DNA of 64,000 nt from assembly GCF_003984625.1 (NCBI RefSeq), contig NZ_RWKH01000001.1, positions 248,001-312,000 on the forward strand, in the 5' to 3' direction. This stretch comes from Variovorax sp. DXTD-1. Lineage in GTDB: Bacteria > Pseudomonadota > Gammaproteobacteria > Burkholderiales > Burkholderiaceae_C. The translations under genes were made by a program, and so were the position numbers. The notes beneath the pieces are model-generated. The model was not told where the DNA came from. It ran no database searches and saw nothing but the letters and a program-made list of their open reading frames with translations. Within the stretch, counting starts at the first letter, position 1, and each line of letters opens with the position of its first letter. Of the stretch, positions 46,726 to 55,278 are shown one piece after another.

Positions 46726-48087
46726 TCAGCCGAGCCAGCGGCCGACGCGCGGCGCGGTTTCGAGCTGCCAGATGCGCTCGCACAGCGCCCTGGCTTCTTC
46801 GGCCGTGGCGCCCTCGCCGTAGTGCACCAGGCGCTGCATCTTGTCTTCGATTTCGGCGCGGCTCAGCGTGTTGCCCGGGTCGCCCTTGGGTTCGTCCACG
46901 CGGCCCTGCAGCGTGCGGCCGTCGCGGGTCTGTACGCTGACCTTGCCGATCCAGCGCGCGGGGTACGCGGTATCGACTTCTGCATCGAGCTCCATCGCCA
47001 CCTTGTCGCGGAACGCGGCCACCTCGGGCGCGAGAAAGTCGCGGTCGAACTCGCCCAGCCCGGCGCGGCCATGCACCGCAATCAGGCCCAGTACCGTGCC
47101 CATCGAGAACTTGCCCTGGTGCACCGTGGCCGGCACCGTGACGCGGCCCAGCACGTCGATGGCGCCTTGGTGCACATGCGTGGTCACGCGGGCCACATCG
47201 TCGGGCTTGAGCCTGTGCTGCGTCACCACCTGAAGCAACGCATCGGCCGCGGGATGGGTGTGACGGCACGAGGCGTGGTACTTGAACGAGGTTTCGGCCA
47301 GTGCCCAGCGGGTGCCGAGGCGATCGGTGAGGCGGGCCGGATCGGCGTCGCTCGACATACCCACGCCAAGGCCCTGTGCGCCTTCGAGCACCTTGGCGGC
47401 ACCCGTGAAGCCGTCCTGCGCAAGGTAGGCCGACATGAGCCCGCTGGCTGCCGCATGGGCACAGTGCAGCTGCTTGGAGTCGGCCGCATCGCGCAGAAAC
47501 TCCCAAACCCCCGCTGACTGCGTGCCGGCCGAGCCGAAGGAATGCAGCATCTGCTGCGGTGTGAGCTTCAGCAGGCTGCCCACCGCGGCGGCCGCCGCCA
47601 GCGTGCCCGCCGTTGCCGTGGTGTGAAAGGTCTTGTAATGCGAGCGGCCCAGGAATTCGCCCACGCGGATGCCCACCTCATAGCCTGCAACGACAGCGGT
47701 CAGCAGCTGCGCGCCGGTCGCGCCGATGCTCTGTGCCACGGCCAGCGCCGGTGCGATGACCACCGCGGCGGGGTGGAACACCGAGCCGTTGTGCACGTCG
47801 TCCTGTTCCACGTAGTGCGAAGCCGCCGCGTTGACCAGCGCCGCGAACACCGGCGAGCTGGTGCGGCGCGAGGTGAGTATTTCGCTCGGCCCATCGGCGG
47901 GGCCCATCATCTGCGCAAAGCGCTCGATGGAGCGCACCGGCCGCGCAGTGCGGGCCGCGAGCACCGAGCCCAGCCAATCGAGCATCAGGTCTTCGGTGCG
48001 GCGCAGAACGGGCGCGGGAATGTCCGCGACCTGCAGTTCGGCGGCAAAGGTGGCGAGCACTTTGCTCGGGTGGTTCGAATCGGTCAT
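46726..48087 (-). CDS. MmgE/PrpD family protein
   Basis: 453 residues, full length. The family includes 2-methylcitrate dehydratase (PrpD) and cis-aconitate decarboxylase. Seen here are LDWLGSVLAAR, VNAAASHYVEQDDVHNGSVFHPAA with the conserved Asp-His region, GYEVGIRVGEFLG and KYHASCRHTHPAADA. Exact chemistry within this family cannot be set by sequence; a dehydratase or decarboxylase of a branched hydroxyacid is likely. It is 13 bases downstream of an acyl-CoA dehydrogenase on the same strand and converges with arylmalonate decarboxylase 28 bases away. Confidence 0.88.
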   Translation of the reverse strand: MTDSNHPSKVLATFAAELQVADIPAPVLRRTEDLMLDWLGSVLAARTARPVRSIERFAQMMGPADGPSEILTSRRTSSPVFAALVNAAASHYVEQDDVHNGSVFHPAAVVIAPALAVAQSIGATGAQLLTAVVAGYEVGIRVGEFLGRSHYKTFHTTATAGTLAAAAAVGSLLKLTPQQMLHSFGSAGTQSAGVWEFLRDAADSKQLHCAHAAASGLMSAYLAQDGFTGAAKVLEGAQGLGVGMSSDADPARLTDRLGTRWALAETSFKYHASCRHTHPAADALLQVVTQHRLKPDDVARVTTHVHQGAIDVLGRVTVPATVHQGKFSMGTVLGLIAVHGRAGLGEFDRDFLAPEVAAFRDKVAMELDAEVDTAYPARWIGKVSVQTRDGRTLQGRVDEPKGDPGNTLSRAEIEDKMQRLVHYGEGATAEEARALCERIWQLETAPRVGRWLG

Positions 48088-48100
48088 TGGATCAGTCCCT

Positions 48101-49264
48101 TCAGAACGAGCGCGGCAGGCCGAGCATGTGCTCCGCCACGTAGCTCAGGATGAGGTTGGTCGAGATCGGCGCGACCTGGTACAGCCGCGTCTCGCGGAAT
48201 TTGCGCTCGATGTCGTATTCGCACGCAAAGCCGAAGCCGCCATGGAACTGCAGGCAGGCATTCGCCGCTTCCCAGCTCGCCTTGGCCGCCAGGTACTTCG
48301 CCATGTTGGCTTGCGCGCCGCAGGGCTGGCGCGCATCGAACAGGCGGCAGGCTTCATAGCGCATGAGGTTCGCGGCTTCGATCTCGATGAAGGCTTCGGC
48401 AATGGGGAACTGCACGCCCTGGTTCTGGCCGATGGGCCGGCCGAAGACCACGCGCTCCTTGGTATAGGCCGTGACCTTGTCGATGAACCAGTAGCCGTCG
48501 CCGATGCATTCGGCCGCAATGAGCGTGCGTTCGGCATTGAGGCCGTCGAGGATGTACTTGAAGCCCTGGCCTTCTTCGCCGATCAGGTTCTCGGCCGGGA
48601 TCTCGAGGTTTTCGAAGAAGAGCTCGTTGGTCTCGTGGTTCACCATGTTCAGGATGGGCCGCACCGTCATGCCGTTGCCGATGGCCTCGCGCAGGTCGAC
48701 GATGAAGATCGACATGCCTTCGGACTTTTTCTTCACGTCCGCCAGCGGCGTGGTGCGTGCCAGCAGGATCATCAGGTCCGAGTGCTGGATGCGCGAGATC
48801 CACACCTTCTGCCCGTTGACGACGTACCGGTCGCCCTTCTTCACGGCCGTGGTCTTGATCTTGGTGGTGTCGGTGCCCGTGCTGGGCTCGGTCACGCCCA
48901 TCGACTGCAGCCGCAGCTCGCCGGTGGCAATGCGCGGCAGGTAGTTGCGCTTTTGCGCCTCGCTGCCGTGGCGCAGCAGCGTGCCCATGTTGTACATCTG
49001 GCCGTGGCAGGCGCCGGAGTTGCCACCGCAGCGGTTGATTTCTTCCATGATCACCGAGGCCTCGGTGAGCCCGAGACCGGAGCCGCCGTACTCCTGCGGA
49101 ATGAGCGCGGCCATCCAGCCGGCCTTGGTGAGCGCATCGACGAACTCGGCGGGGTAGCCGCGCGCTTCGTCGACCTTGCGGAAATACTCGTTGGGAAATT
49201 GCGCGCACAGGTCGCGCACGGCGTCGCGGATATCGGAAAAACGGGTGTCGTTGCTGCTGTTCAT
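48101..49264 (-). CDS. Acyl-CoA dehydrogenase
   Basis: 387 residues. MGVTEPSTGTDTTKIKTTAV is the flavin-binding segment, RYVVNGQKVWISR follows, and HGGFGFACEYDIERKFRETR holds the catalytic Glu region and the C-terminal Arg of the fold. It resembles short/branched-chain and glutaryl-type acyl-CoA dehydrogenases more than the PimC/D types at 8946-11255. First gene of a two-gene unit with the MmgE/PrpD gene, divergent from the double acyl-CoA dehydrogenase across 106 bases. Probably oxidises the CoA ester of the island's substrate. Confidence 0.87.
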   Translation of the reverse strand: MNSSNDTRFSDIRDAVRDLCAQFPNEYFRKVDEARGYPAEFVDALTKAGWMAALIPQEYGGSGLGLTEASVIMEEINRCGGNSGACHGQMYNMGTLLRHGSEAQKRNYLPRIATGELRLQSMGVTEPSTGTDTTKIKTTAVKKGDRYVVNGQKVWISRIQHSDLMILLARTTPLADVKKKSEGMSIFIVDLREAIGNGMTVRPILNMVNHETNELFFENLEIPAENLIGEEGQGFKYILDGLNAERTLIAAECIGDGYWFIDKVTAYTKERVVFGRPIGQNQGVQFPIAEAFIEIEAANLMRYEACRLFDARQPCGAQANMAKYLAAKASWEAANACLQFHGGFGFACEYDIERKFRETRLYQVAPISTNLILSYVAEHMLGLPRSF

Positions 49265-49370
49265 CCACCGAATCTATGCCTCTCCCGCGCGAGGCGGTTC
49301 TGTGATTGCGAAACCCTCCCTTCGCCAAATGCAAATGCCGCGCGAGGGGGTGTTCTGTCACGCTGCGGCG

Positions 49371-51698
49371 ATGGACACCGAATCACTCTCTGCCATACGC
49401 GAAGCCGCGCTCGATTACTTCGTTCGCAGCCGTTCCATCCAGCGCCGGCGCGAGCGCATGGAACACCCCGATGCCGGCGAGACGCAAGGCTGGAGCGCGC
49501 TCGCCGAACTGGGCTGGACCGGCATGCTGGCGCCTGAATCGGCCGGCGGTCTGGCCCTGGGCCTCACGGGTGCCGCGCAAATACTGCGGGCGGCCGGCGA
49601 GCACGTCGCCCCCGAACCGCTGCTGGCGGTGGCGGGCCTCAGCGCGCTGCTGCTGGCGCGGCTCGAATCGAAGAGCGCGCAGCCGCTGCTGGCGGACCTC
49701 GTGGCCGGCCGCAGCCTGCCCGCATTGGCTTGGCAGGAGAGCGCGGGCGACCTGAGTGCCGTGCCGCTGGCATGCGGCTGCGAGCCGCGCGCGGGCCATG
49801 CGGGCGGCGTGCTGCTGCAGGGCGAGAAGCTCATGGTGGTGCCCGGCGCGGCGGCCAGCGGCTGGCTGGTGTCGGCGAGGGGCAGCGACGACGCGGTGCT
49901 GCTGTGGGTGCCGCGCGGCACCGCCGGCGTGAGCGAAACCCTGATGCCGCTGGTGGACGGCAGCCAGGCCGCGAGCCTGCGCTTCGAACAGGTGGAGTTG
50001 CCGTCCGAAGCGGTGCTGGCGGAAGGCCCCGCTGCGCAGGACGCGCTGCGCCATGCGCTGGCTGCCGGACAGATCCTGCAGGCCGCCGAGCTGCTGGGCG
50101 TGGGGCAGGCCATGCTCACCCAGACGCTGGCTTACCTGCGCACCCGCTCGCAGTTCGGCAAGCCCATCGGCAGCTTCCAGGCGCTGCAGCACCGCTGCGT
50201 GGACATGTTCATTCACCTCGAGGTGGCGCAAGCCACGTTGGCGGAGGTGCTGTCGCTCGCCAGCCAGGGGCTCGCGGCCGACCGGCTCGAAGCCGAGGCA
50301 AGCCGCGTGAATGCCCGCTGTACCGCCGCGGCGCTGCAGGTTTCGCGTGCGGCCGTGCAGTTGCATGGCGCCATCGGCTACACGCAGGAGTGCGACCTGA
50401 GCCTGTACTACAAGCGCACGCTGTGCCTTTCGGCGTGGCTCGGCAATGCCGCTGCGCACCAGCGCCGCCATGCCATGCTGGCTGACAGCGGGGAAGCACG
50501 AACGGGCATGGCCGATTGGGAGGGCGAGTTTCCGCGCACCGCTGCCTGGAGCGAAATGCCCGAAGCGGATTTCCGCCGCATGGTGCGCGGCTTTCTGCAG
50601 CAGCGCTATCCGCAGCAGTTGCGCTACCTTTCGCACCGGGCCCGCTGGAGCGAGATACGCGACTGGTATCTCACGCTCTCGGCGCAAGGCTGGATCGCGC
50701 CGGCCTGGCCCCAGGCGCATGGCGGCATGGGCCTGCCCGCCGACAAGCTCATTGCATGGATCGAGGAGCTCGAGCAGTACGGCGTCGCGCGCACGCCAGA
50801 CCAGGGCATCGTGATGATCGGCCCACTGTTGATCCAGCACGGCACGCCCGAACAGCAGAGCCGCTTTCTGCCGCGCATATTGAGCGGCGAGCATGTGTGG
50901 TGCCAAGGCTATTCGGAGCCCAACGCCGGCTCCGACCTGGCCGGGCTGCGCACCGAGGCCGTGGCGGGGCGCGATGCAGAGGGCGACCACTTCATCGTCA
51001 ACGGCCAGAAGATCTGGACCACGCTCGCGCAGGACGCCAATCACATCTTCATGCTCGTGCGTACCGACAAGGCCGCGCGCAAGCAAGAGGGCATCAGCTT
51101 TCTGCTGTGCGACCTGCGCACGCCGGGCATCACGGTGCGGCCGATTCACACGCTTTCGGGCGAGCCGGAGTTCTGCGAGGTGTTCTTCGACAACGTGCGC
51201 GTGCCGGCCGAAAACCTGGTGGGCAAGCTGCACGGTGGCTGGACCATTGCCAAGGCGCTGCTGGGCTTCGAGCGCATCTTTCTCGGCAGTCCCAAGCAGT
51301 CGCAGTACGCACTCGGCCAACTGGCGCGGCTTGCGCAGGCGCGGCGCCTTTTTGCAGACCCGGTGTTCGCGCAGCGCTTTGCAGCACTGCGGCTCGACGT
51401 GCTCGACCTGTCGGCCGCCTACACGGGCTTTGCCGACATCGTGCGCGCGGGCAAGCCGCTGCCTGCATCGGTGTCGCTGCTGAAGATCTGGGCCAGCGAA
51501 ACCTATCACCGCATTGGCGCAATGCTGATCGAGGCCGGGGAAGAGCAGGGCGCCGTGGCCGGCGACCAGGTGCTCGACGGACAGACCTTCAACGTGCTGT
51601 CGCCGCTGATCGGTTCGACGGCCGCAATGATCTATGGCGGCACCAACGAGATCCAGCGAAACATCCTCGCGCGGCAGGTGCTCGATCTGCCTGTTTGA
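49371..51698 (+). CDS. Double-domain acyl-CoA dehydrogenase (fusion)
   Basis: 775 residues from the ATG at 49371, about twice the usual length. Residues 1 to about 375 are one dehydrogenase domain (FGKPIGSFQALQHRCVDMFI, LHGAIGYTQECDLSLYYKR), resembling the small-subunit type. From about 385 a second complete domain follows (GYSEPNAGSDLAGLR, NGQKIWTTLAQDANHIF, IYGGTNEIQRNILARQVLD), resembling the PimC-like large subunit. The two halves thus reproduce on one chain the paired subunits seen at 8946-11255. No frameshift is present at the junction. It is followed by a Bug receptor and a CoA ligase gene, so it probably acts on the CoA thioester of the imported acid. Confidence 0.88.
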   Translation: MDTESLSAIREAALDYFVRSRSIQRRRERMEHPDAGETQGWSALAELGWTGMLAPESAGGLALGLTGAAQILRAAGEHVAPEPLLAVAGLSALLLARLESKSAQPLLADLVAGRSLPALAWQESAGDLSAVPLACGCEPRAGHAGGVLLQGEKLMVVPGAAASGWLVSARGSDDAVLLWVPRGTAGVSETLMPLVDGSQAASLRFEQVELPSEAVLAEGPAAQDALRHALAAGQILQAAELLGVGQAMLTQTLAYLRTRSQFGKPIGSFQALQHRCVDMFIHLEVAQATLAEVLSLASQGLAADRLEAEASRVNARCTAAALQVSRAAVQLHGAIGYTQECDLSLYYKRTLCLSAWLGNAAAHQRRHAMLADSGEARTGMADWEGEFPRTAAWSEMPEADFRRMVRGFLQQRYPQQLRYLSHRARWSEIRDWYLTLSAQGWIAPAWPQAHGGMGLPADKLIAWIEELEQYGVARTPDQGIVMIGPLLIQHGTPEQQSRFLPRILSGEHVWCQGYSEPNAGSDLAGLRTEAVAGRDAEGDHFIVNGQKIWTTLAQDANHIFMLVRTDKAARKQEGISFLLCDLRTPGITVRPIHTLSGEPEFCEVFFDNVRVPAENLVGKLHGGWTIAKALLGFERIFLGSPKQSQYALGQLARLAQARRLFADPVFAQRFAALRLDVLDLSAAYTGFADIVRAGKPLPASVSLLKIWASETYHRIGAMLIEAGEEQGAVAGDQVLDGQTFNVLSPLIGSTAAMIYGGTNEIQRNILARQVLDLPV

Positions 51699-51743
51699 GC
51701 CGGTTGCGTTCGCCCAAGAAATAAACAACAGGAGACAAAGCCA

Positions 51744-52733
51744 ATGGAAACCACGGACTTCACACGGCGGCAAGCCGTCGCCGCGCTGGCAGGCAGCGCA
51801 CTGCTGGCCGCACTGCCTTCGCGCGCCTTCGCACAGCCACAGCAGCTGCCGCCACTCATCAAGCTGGTGGTCGGCTACTCCGCGGGCGGGCCGGTGGACG
51901 GCGCGGCGCGCCTGCTTGCGCCCGCGCTGGGCCAGGAGCTCGGCACGCAGGTCATCGTGGAAAACCGGCCCGGCGCCAGCGGCTCGGTAGGTGGCGACGC
52001 GGTCGCCAAGGCTGCGCCCGATGCCGCAATGCTGTTCTTCGGCGCGAGCCCGACGATCACCATCAACCCGAACATCCAGCGCAAGATGCCCTTCGACCCG
52101 ATGAAGGACCTGACGCCCATCGCGCCGCTGGTGGACTACACCAACGTACTCGTGGTCAACAAGGATCTGCCGGTGCACAGCGTGCCCGAGCTGCTGGCCT
52201 ACGCGAAGGCGCGCCCTGGCAAGGTGTTCTACGGCTCGGCGGGCATCGGCGCCTCGAACCACCTGAGCGGCGCGCTGCTCGAGAAGATGGCCGGCGTGCA
52301 GCTGACGCATGTGCCGTACAAAGGCAGCGCGCCCGCGCTGGCCGACGTGATGGGCGGCACCGTGACGATGATGTTCGACATCATCGCCACCTCGCGCCCG
52401 TTCATCCAGTCGGGCAAGCTGCGCGCGCTGGCGGTCACATCGCGCCAGCGCAACCGCATGCTGCCCGAGGTGCCGACGATGATCGAATCGGGCGTGGCCG
52501 GGTATGACGTGGGCGGATGGTTCGGCCTGTACGGCCCCGCGCGCATGGACCCGTCGCTGGTCGGCCGCCTGAATGCGGCCGCGCAGAAGGCCATGGCACG
52601 CGAGGACATCGCCAATCGCCTGCGCGAGCAGGGCTACGAGGTGTGGACGGGTGCTGCGGAACTGCTGGCCACCAAGGGCCAGGCCGACCGGAAGCTCTGG
52701 GCCATCGCGTCCAAGGGCATCGAGGCGGAATAG
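51744..52733 (+). CDS. Bug/TctC family receptor, CoA-ligase-linked
   Basis: 329 residues. The signal region TRRQAVAALAGSALLAALPS has an Arg-Arg near its start and ends RAFA before Q31, so Tat export is possible. The mature part contains IKLVVGYSAGGPVDGAAR, VENRPGASGSVGGDAVAKAAPD and HVPYKGSAPALADVMGG. It differs clearly from the receptor at 44976, so the island encodes two receptors, perhaps for related acids. It ends 3 bases before the acyl-CoA ligase gene, suggesting that capture and activation are coupled. No carrier genes nearby. Confidence 0.9.
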   Translation: METTDFTRRQAVAALAGSALLAALPSRAFAQPQQLPPLIKLVVGYSAGGPVDGAARLLAPALGQELGTQVIVENRPGASGSVGGDAVAKAAPDAAMLFFGASPTITINPNIQRKMPFDPMKDLTPIAPLVDYTNVLVVNKDLPVHSVPELLAYAKARPGKVFYGSAGIGASNHLSGALLEKMAGVQLTHVPYKGSAPALADVMGGTVTMMFDIIATSRPFIQSGKLRALAVTSRQRNRMLPEVPTMIESGVAGYDVGGWFGLYGPARMDPSLVGRLNAAAQKAMAREDIANRLREQGYEVWTGAAELLATKGQADRKLWAIASKGIEAE

Positions 52734-52736
52734 CCG

Positions 52737-54233
52737 ATGGTACCCACGCGAATCCACGAGCTGCTCGAAGAACGCGCATCGCGCTCGCCCGAAGCGGTTT
52801 TTCTTTTCGGGCCCGCGGGCACCGTGTCGTATGCGGCGTTGCAGGCCATGGCAGAGGCCGCCGCCCAAGACCTGCTGGCGGCTGGCGTGCGGCCGACCGA
52901 CCGCGTGCTGCTGGTGGCCGAGAACTGCGTCGCGCACATTGCGCTGATCATGGCGTGCAGCCGTGTCGGTGCCTGGTCGTGCGGCGTCAATGCGCGCATG
53001 TCTCCGGGCGAGATCGCGGCCATTGCCGAGCGCGCGGATGCGCGTGTGTGCTACCTCACCACGGGCGCCTCGGACGCCGCGCTCCAGCATGCGAGCCGCG
53101 CCGGCGCAGTGCCGTCTGCACTGCCGGGCGTGATGCGATCAGCCGTCCGCGCCGAGGCCCGACTGGAGGCCGACCCCGCGCTGGCGGATGCGGCTGCCAT
53201 CATCTTCACATCCGGCACCTCGGGCACGCCGAAGGGCGTGATGGTGTCGCACCGCGGGCTGCTGCATTTCGGCCGCGTGTCGGCCCGCGTGCGCTCACTG
53301 AACGAGCGCGATCGGGTTTACGCCTTCTTGCCGATGACGCACATCTTCGGCATTGGCACGGTGCTGATGGCCGCGCTCACCGGCGGCGCTGCGCTGGTGC
53401 TGCGCGCCAGCTTTTCGCCCGCCGACATGCTGCAGGCACTCGCGCATGAGCAGGTGTCGAACCTGCTCGGCCCGCCCACCATGTATGCGCGCCTGCTGGC
53501 GCACGTCGAGGCGGAGCGCGTTGCGATTCGCTTTCCGGCGCTGCGCTACGTCTACACGGGTTCCGCGCCGCTCGACCTGGGGCTCAAGCAGCGCGTCGAG
53601 GCGCTGTTCGGCCAGCCGCTGCACTATGGCTACGGCCTCTCGGAATACGCGGGCTCGGTGTTCCTGACGCGCGTCGAAGCTCCGCGCGCGGACACGGCCG
53701 CGGGCTACGTGGTGGAAGGCGGCGAGGCACGCATCGTCGACTCGGGCGGCAACGATGTCGCGCCGGGTGAGACAGGCGAAATCTGGCTGCGCGGCCCCGG
53801 CCTCATGCTGGGCTACTTTCGCGATGCGGCGGCCACGGCGCAGGTCATGCGTCCGGGCGGCTGGTATGCGAGCGGCGACCTCGGGCGCTTCGATGCGGAC
53901 GGCGCACTGTTCGTGGTCGGCCGGCTCAAGGAAATGATCATCCGCTCGGGCTTCAACGTCTACCCCGCCGAGATCGAAGCGGTGATCGGCCGCTTCGACG
54001 GCGTGCACCTTTGCGCGGTGGTGGGTGTGCCCGAGGCGGACGGCAACGAGCAGATCGTCGCCTTCGTCGAAATGAAGCCCGGCGCGGTGCTGGAGGAGCC
54101 CGCTCTGCGCACGTACCTGGCCGAGCATCTGTCGCCCTACAAGCGGCCGGCGCGCATCGAGGCGATCGGCGCCATGCCGACCACGGCCAATGGCAAGGTG
54201 CTCAAGCGCGAACTGCAGGCGCGCTGCAGATAG
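52737..54233 (+). CDS. AMP-forming acyl-CoA ligase
   Basis: 498 residues of the adenylate-forming (class I) ligase family. The P-loop is IIFTSGTSGTPKGVMVS, A5 YGYGLSEYAGS, A7/A8 GWYASGDLGRFDADG with GRLKEMIIRSGFNVYP, and the C-terminal catalytic Lys in TTANGKVLKREL. It activates a carboxylic acid to its CoA ester with ATP. The fatty or aromatic acid cannot be chosen from sequence. As the last gene of the catabolic island it likely supplies the CoA thioester for the dehydrogenases. It starts 3 bases after the Bug receptor stop. Confidence 0.9.
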   Translation: MVPTRIHELLEERASRSPEAVFLFGPAGTVSYAALQAMAEAAAQDLLAAGVRPTDRVLLVAENCVAHIALIMACSRVGAWSCGVNARMSPGEIAAIAERADARVCYLTTGASDAALQHASRAGAVPSALPGVMRSAVRAEARLEADPALADAAAIIFTSGTSGTPKGVMVSHRGLLHFGRVSARVRSLNERDRVYAFLPMTHIFGIGTVLMAALTGGAALVLRASFSPADMLQALAHEQVSNLLGPPTMYARLLAHVEAERVAIRFPALRYVYTGSAPLDLGLKQRVEALFGQPLHYGYGLSEYAGSVFLTRVEAPRADTAAGYVVEGGEARIVDSGGNDVAPGETGEIWLRGPGLMLGYFRDAAATAQVMRPGGWYASGDLGRFDADGALFVVGRLKEMIIRSGFNVYPAEIEAVIGRFDGVHLCAVVGVPEADGNEQIVAFVEMKPGAVLEEPALRTYLAEHLSPYKRPARIEAIGAMPTTANGKVLKRELQARCR

Positions 54234-54254
54234 CGGCCTTGTGCGCTGCATGCA

Positions 54255-54671
54255 TCAGCCGAAGATGCAGGCGTGGCCTTTCTGCGTATCCATGTACTCG
54301 CGCATGCGGGCGATGCGCCCGTCCCGGAGTTCGAAGATGAAGCAGTAGTCGTTGTCGTACTTTCTGCCGTTCGCAAGCAGGGCCTGCAAGCGCAGTTCGA
54401 CGATCACGGTGTTGCCTTCGCAGTACCTGCTGCGGAAATCGACGGTGACATCGGAGACGAAAAGCTTCGGGAACATCTCGGCCAGAAAGTGCACGACGGC
54501 CTTCTGTCCGATCATGTGGTCGGGAATGCCAAGCGCCAGCGCAGTGGCGTTGCGCTGCGGCGCGAGCCACTCGGCGTCTTCCGTGAACCAGGCGGCAATG
54601 CGTGCCGCATCGTGGCTTGCGAAGGCCTTCCATGCGTCGGAAACGGTGCGCTTGTTCTGTTCGGGGGTCAT
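54255..54671 (-). CDS. SnoaL-like / NTF2-fold protein
   Basis: 138 residues from the ATG at 54671. An alpha-beta cone typical of the NTF2/SnoaL-like superfamily: QNKRTVSDAWKAFASHDAAR, FTEDAEWLAP, and KYDNDYCFIFELRDGRIARM. Members include small cyclases, isomerases, dehalogenase-like enzymes and non-catalytic ligand-binders, so no reaction is assigned. It converges with the acyl-CoA ligase gene 21 bases away; it may handle an intermediate of that pathway, but this is only a neighbourhood argument. Confidence 0.72.
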   Translation of the reverse strand: MTPEQNKRTVSDAWKAFASHDAARIAAWFTEDAEWLAPQRNATALALGIPDHMIGQKAVVHFLAEMFPKLFVSDVTVDFRSRYCEGNTVIVELRLQALLANGRKYDNDYCFIFELRDGRIARMREYMDTQKGHACIFG

Positions 54672-54884
54672 GCGGTATTCAGTGCGGGAAGTGATCGAGC
54701 GCTGAAGATAGGTGCGAGGCCATCGCCGCGCGCGCCGCTTCCGGACATCTCCAACGCCGACGGTCCCGTGCGGCACTGGACTCCTGTTCGGACTTTTCCT
54801 GCATCGAGCCGCGCCGCCGTCCTCCAGTGCCGTGCAGAAAAGGAGCGCATCGTGTGTGCTTCGATCAAGGAGCATCCAACCACC

Positions 54885-55064
54885 ATGGCAGACGATCCCA
54901 GCAAGCGCGGCCCGCAAGACCGGAGCCGCATCAACGTGAACGAGCCGCACGAGGTGCGCTACTGGACCCAGACCCTGGGCGTGACCGAGGCGCAACTGCG
55001 CTCAGCCGTCGCAGCCGCGGGCGTGGAGGTAAAGGACGTGCGGGTCTACCTCGGCAAACCGTAG
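54885..55064 (+). CDS. DUF3606 small protein
   Basis: 59 residues from the ATG at 54885 with a nearby AAGGAG. The whole sequence is one DUF3606 domain: MADDPSKRGPQDRSRINVNE, then EVRYWTQTLGVTEAQLRSAV and AGVEVKDVRVYL. The fold is small and helical, with a pattern like a short DNA- or protein-binding motif. The family is common in soil Proteobacteria and its function is unknown. The 220-base upstream and 214-base downstream regions show no other gene. Confidence 0.8.
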   Translation: MADDPSKRGPQDRSRINVNEPHEVRYWTQTLGVTEAQLRSAVAAAGVEVKDVRVYLGKP

Positions 55065-55278
55065 CCTTGCGTCCACCCCGAAAACCTGGTTTCTCCAATG
55101 CCCAAAGCGTAGGCACGCTCCTACACCCGCTGAAGAAGGCGGGGCCGATACTTGTGGACTTTCCTTCGCTCAGGAAGCGCAAAGTGAACGTGCCCATTGC
55201 CGTCCCCCGACCTGCAGGCCGCAGCCGTCTGCCGGCCTGTCCACAAAACGAGGCGAAGCCCTTGGGCGCCGCCGTGCA

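Noticed and set aside
49383..53090. A 1235-codon minus-strand frame
   Set aside because: Opposite the double acyl-CoA dehydrogenase, Bug receptor and ligase; no recognisable motifs.
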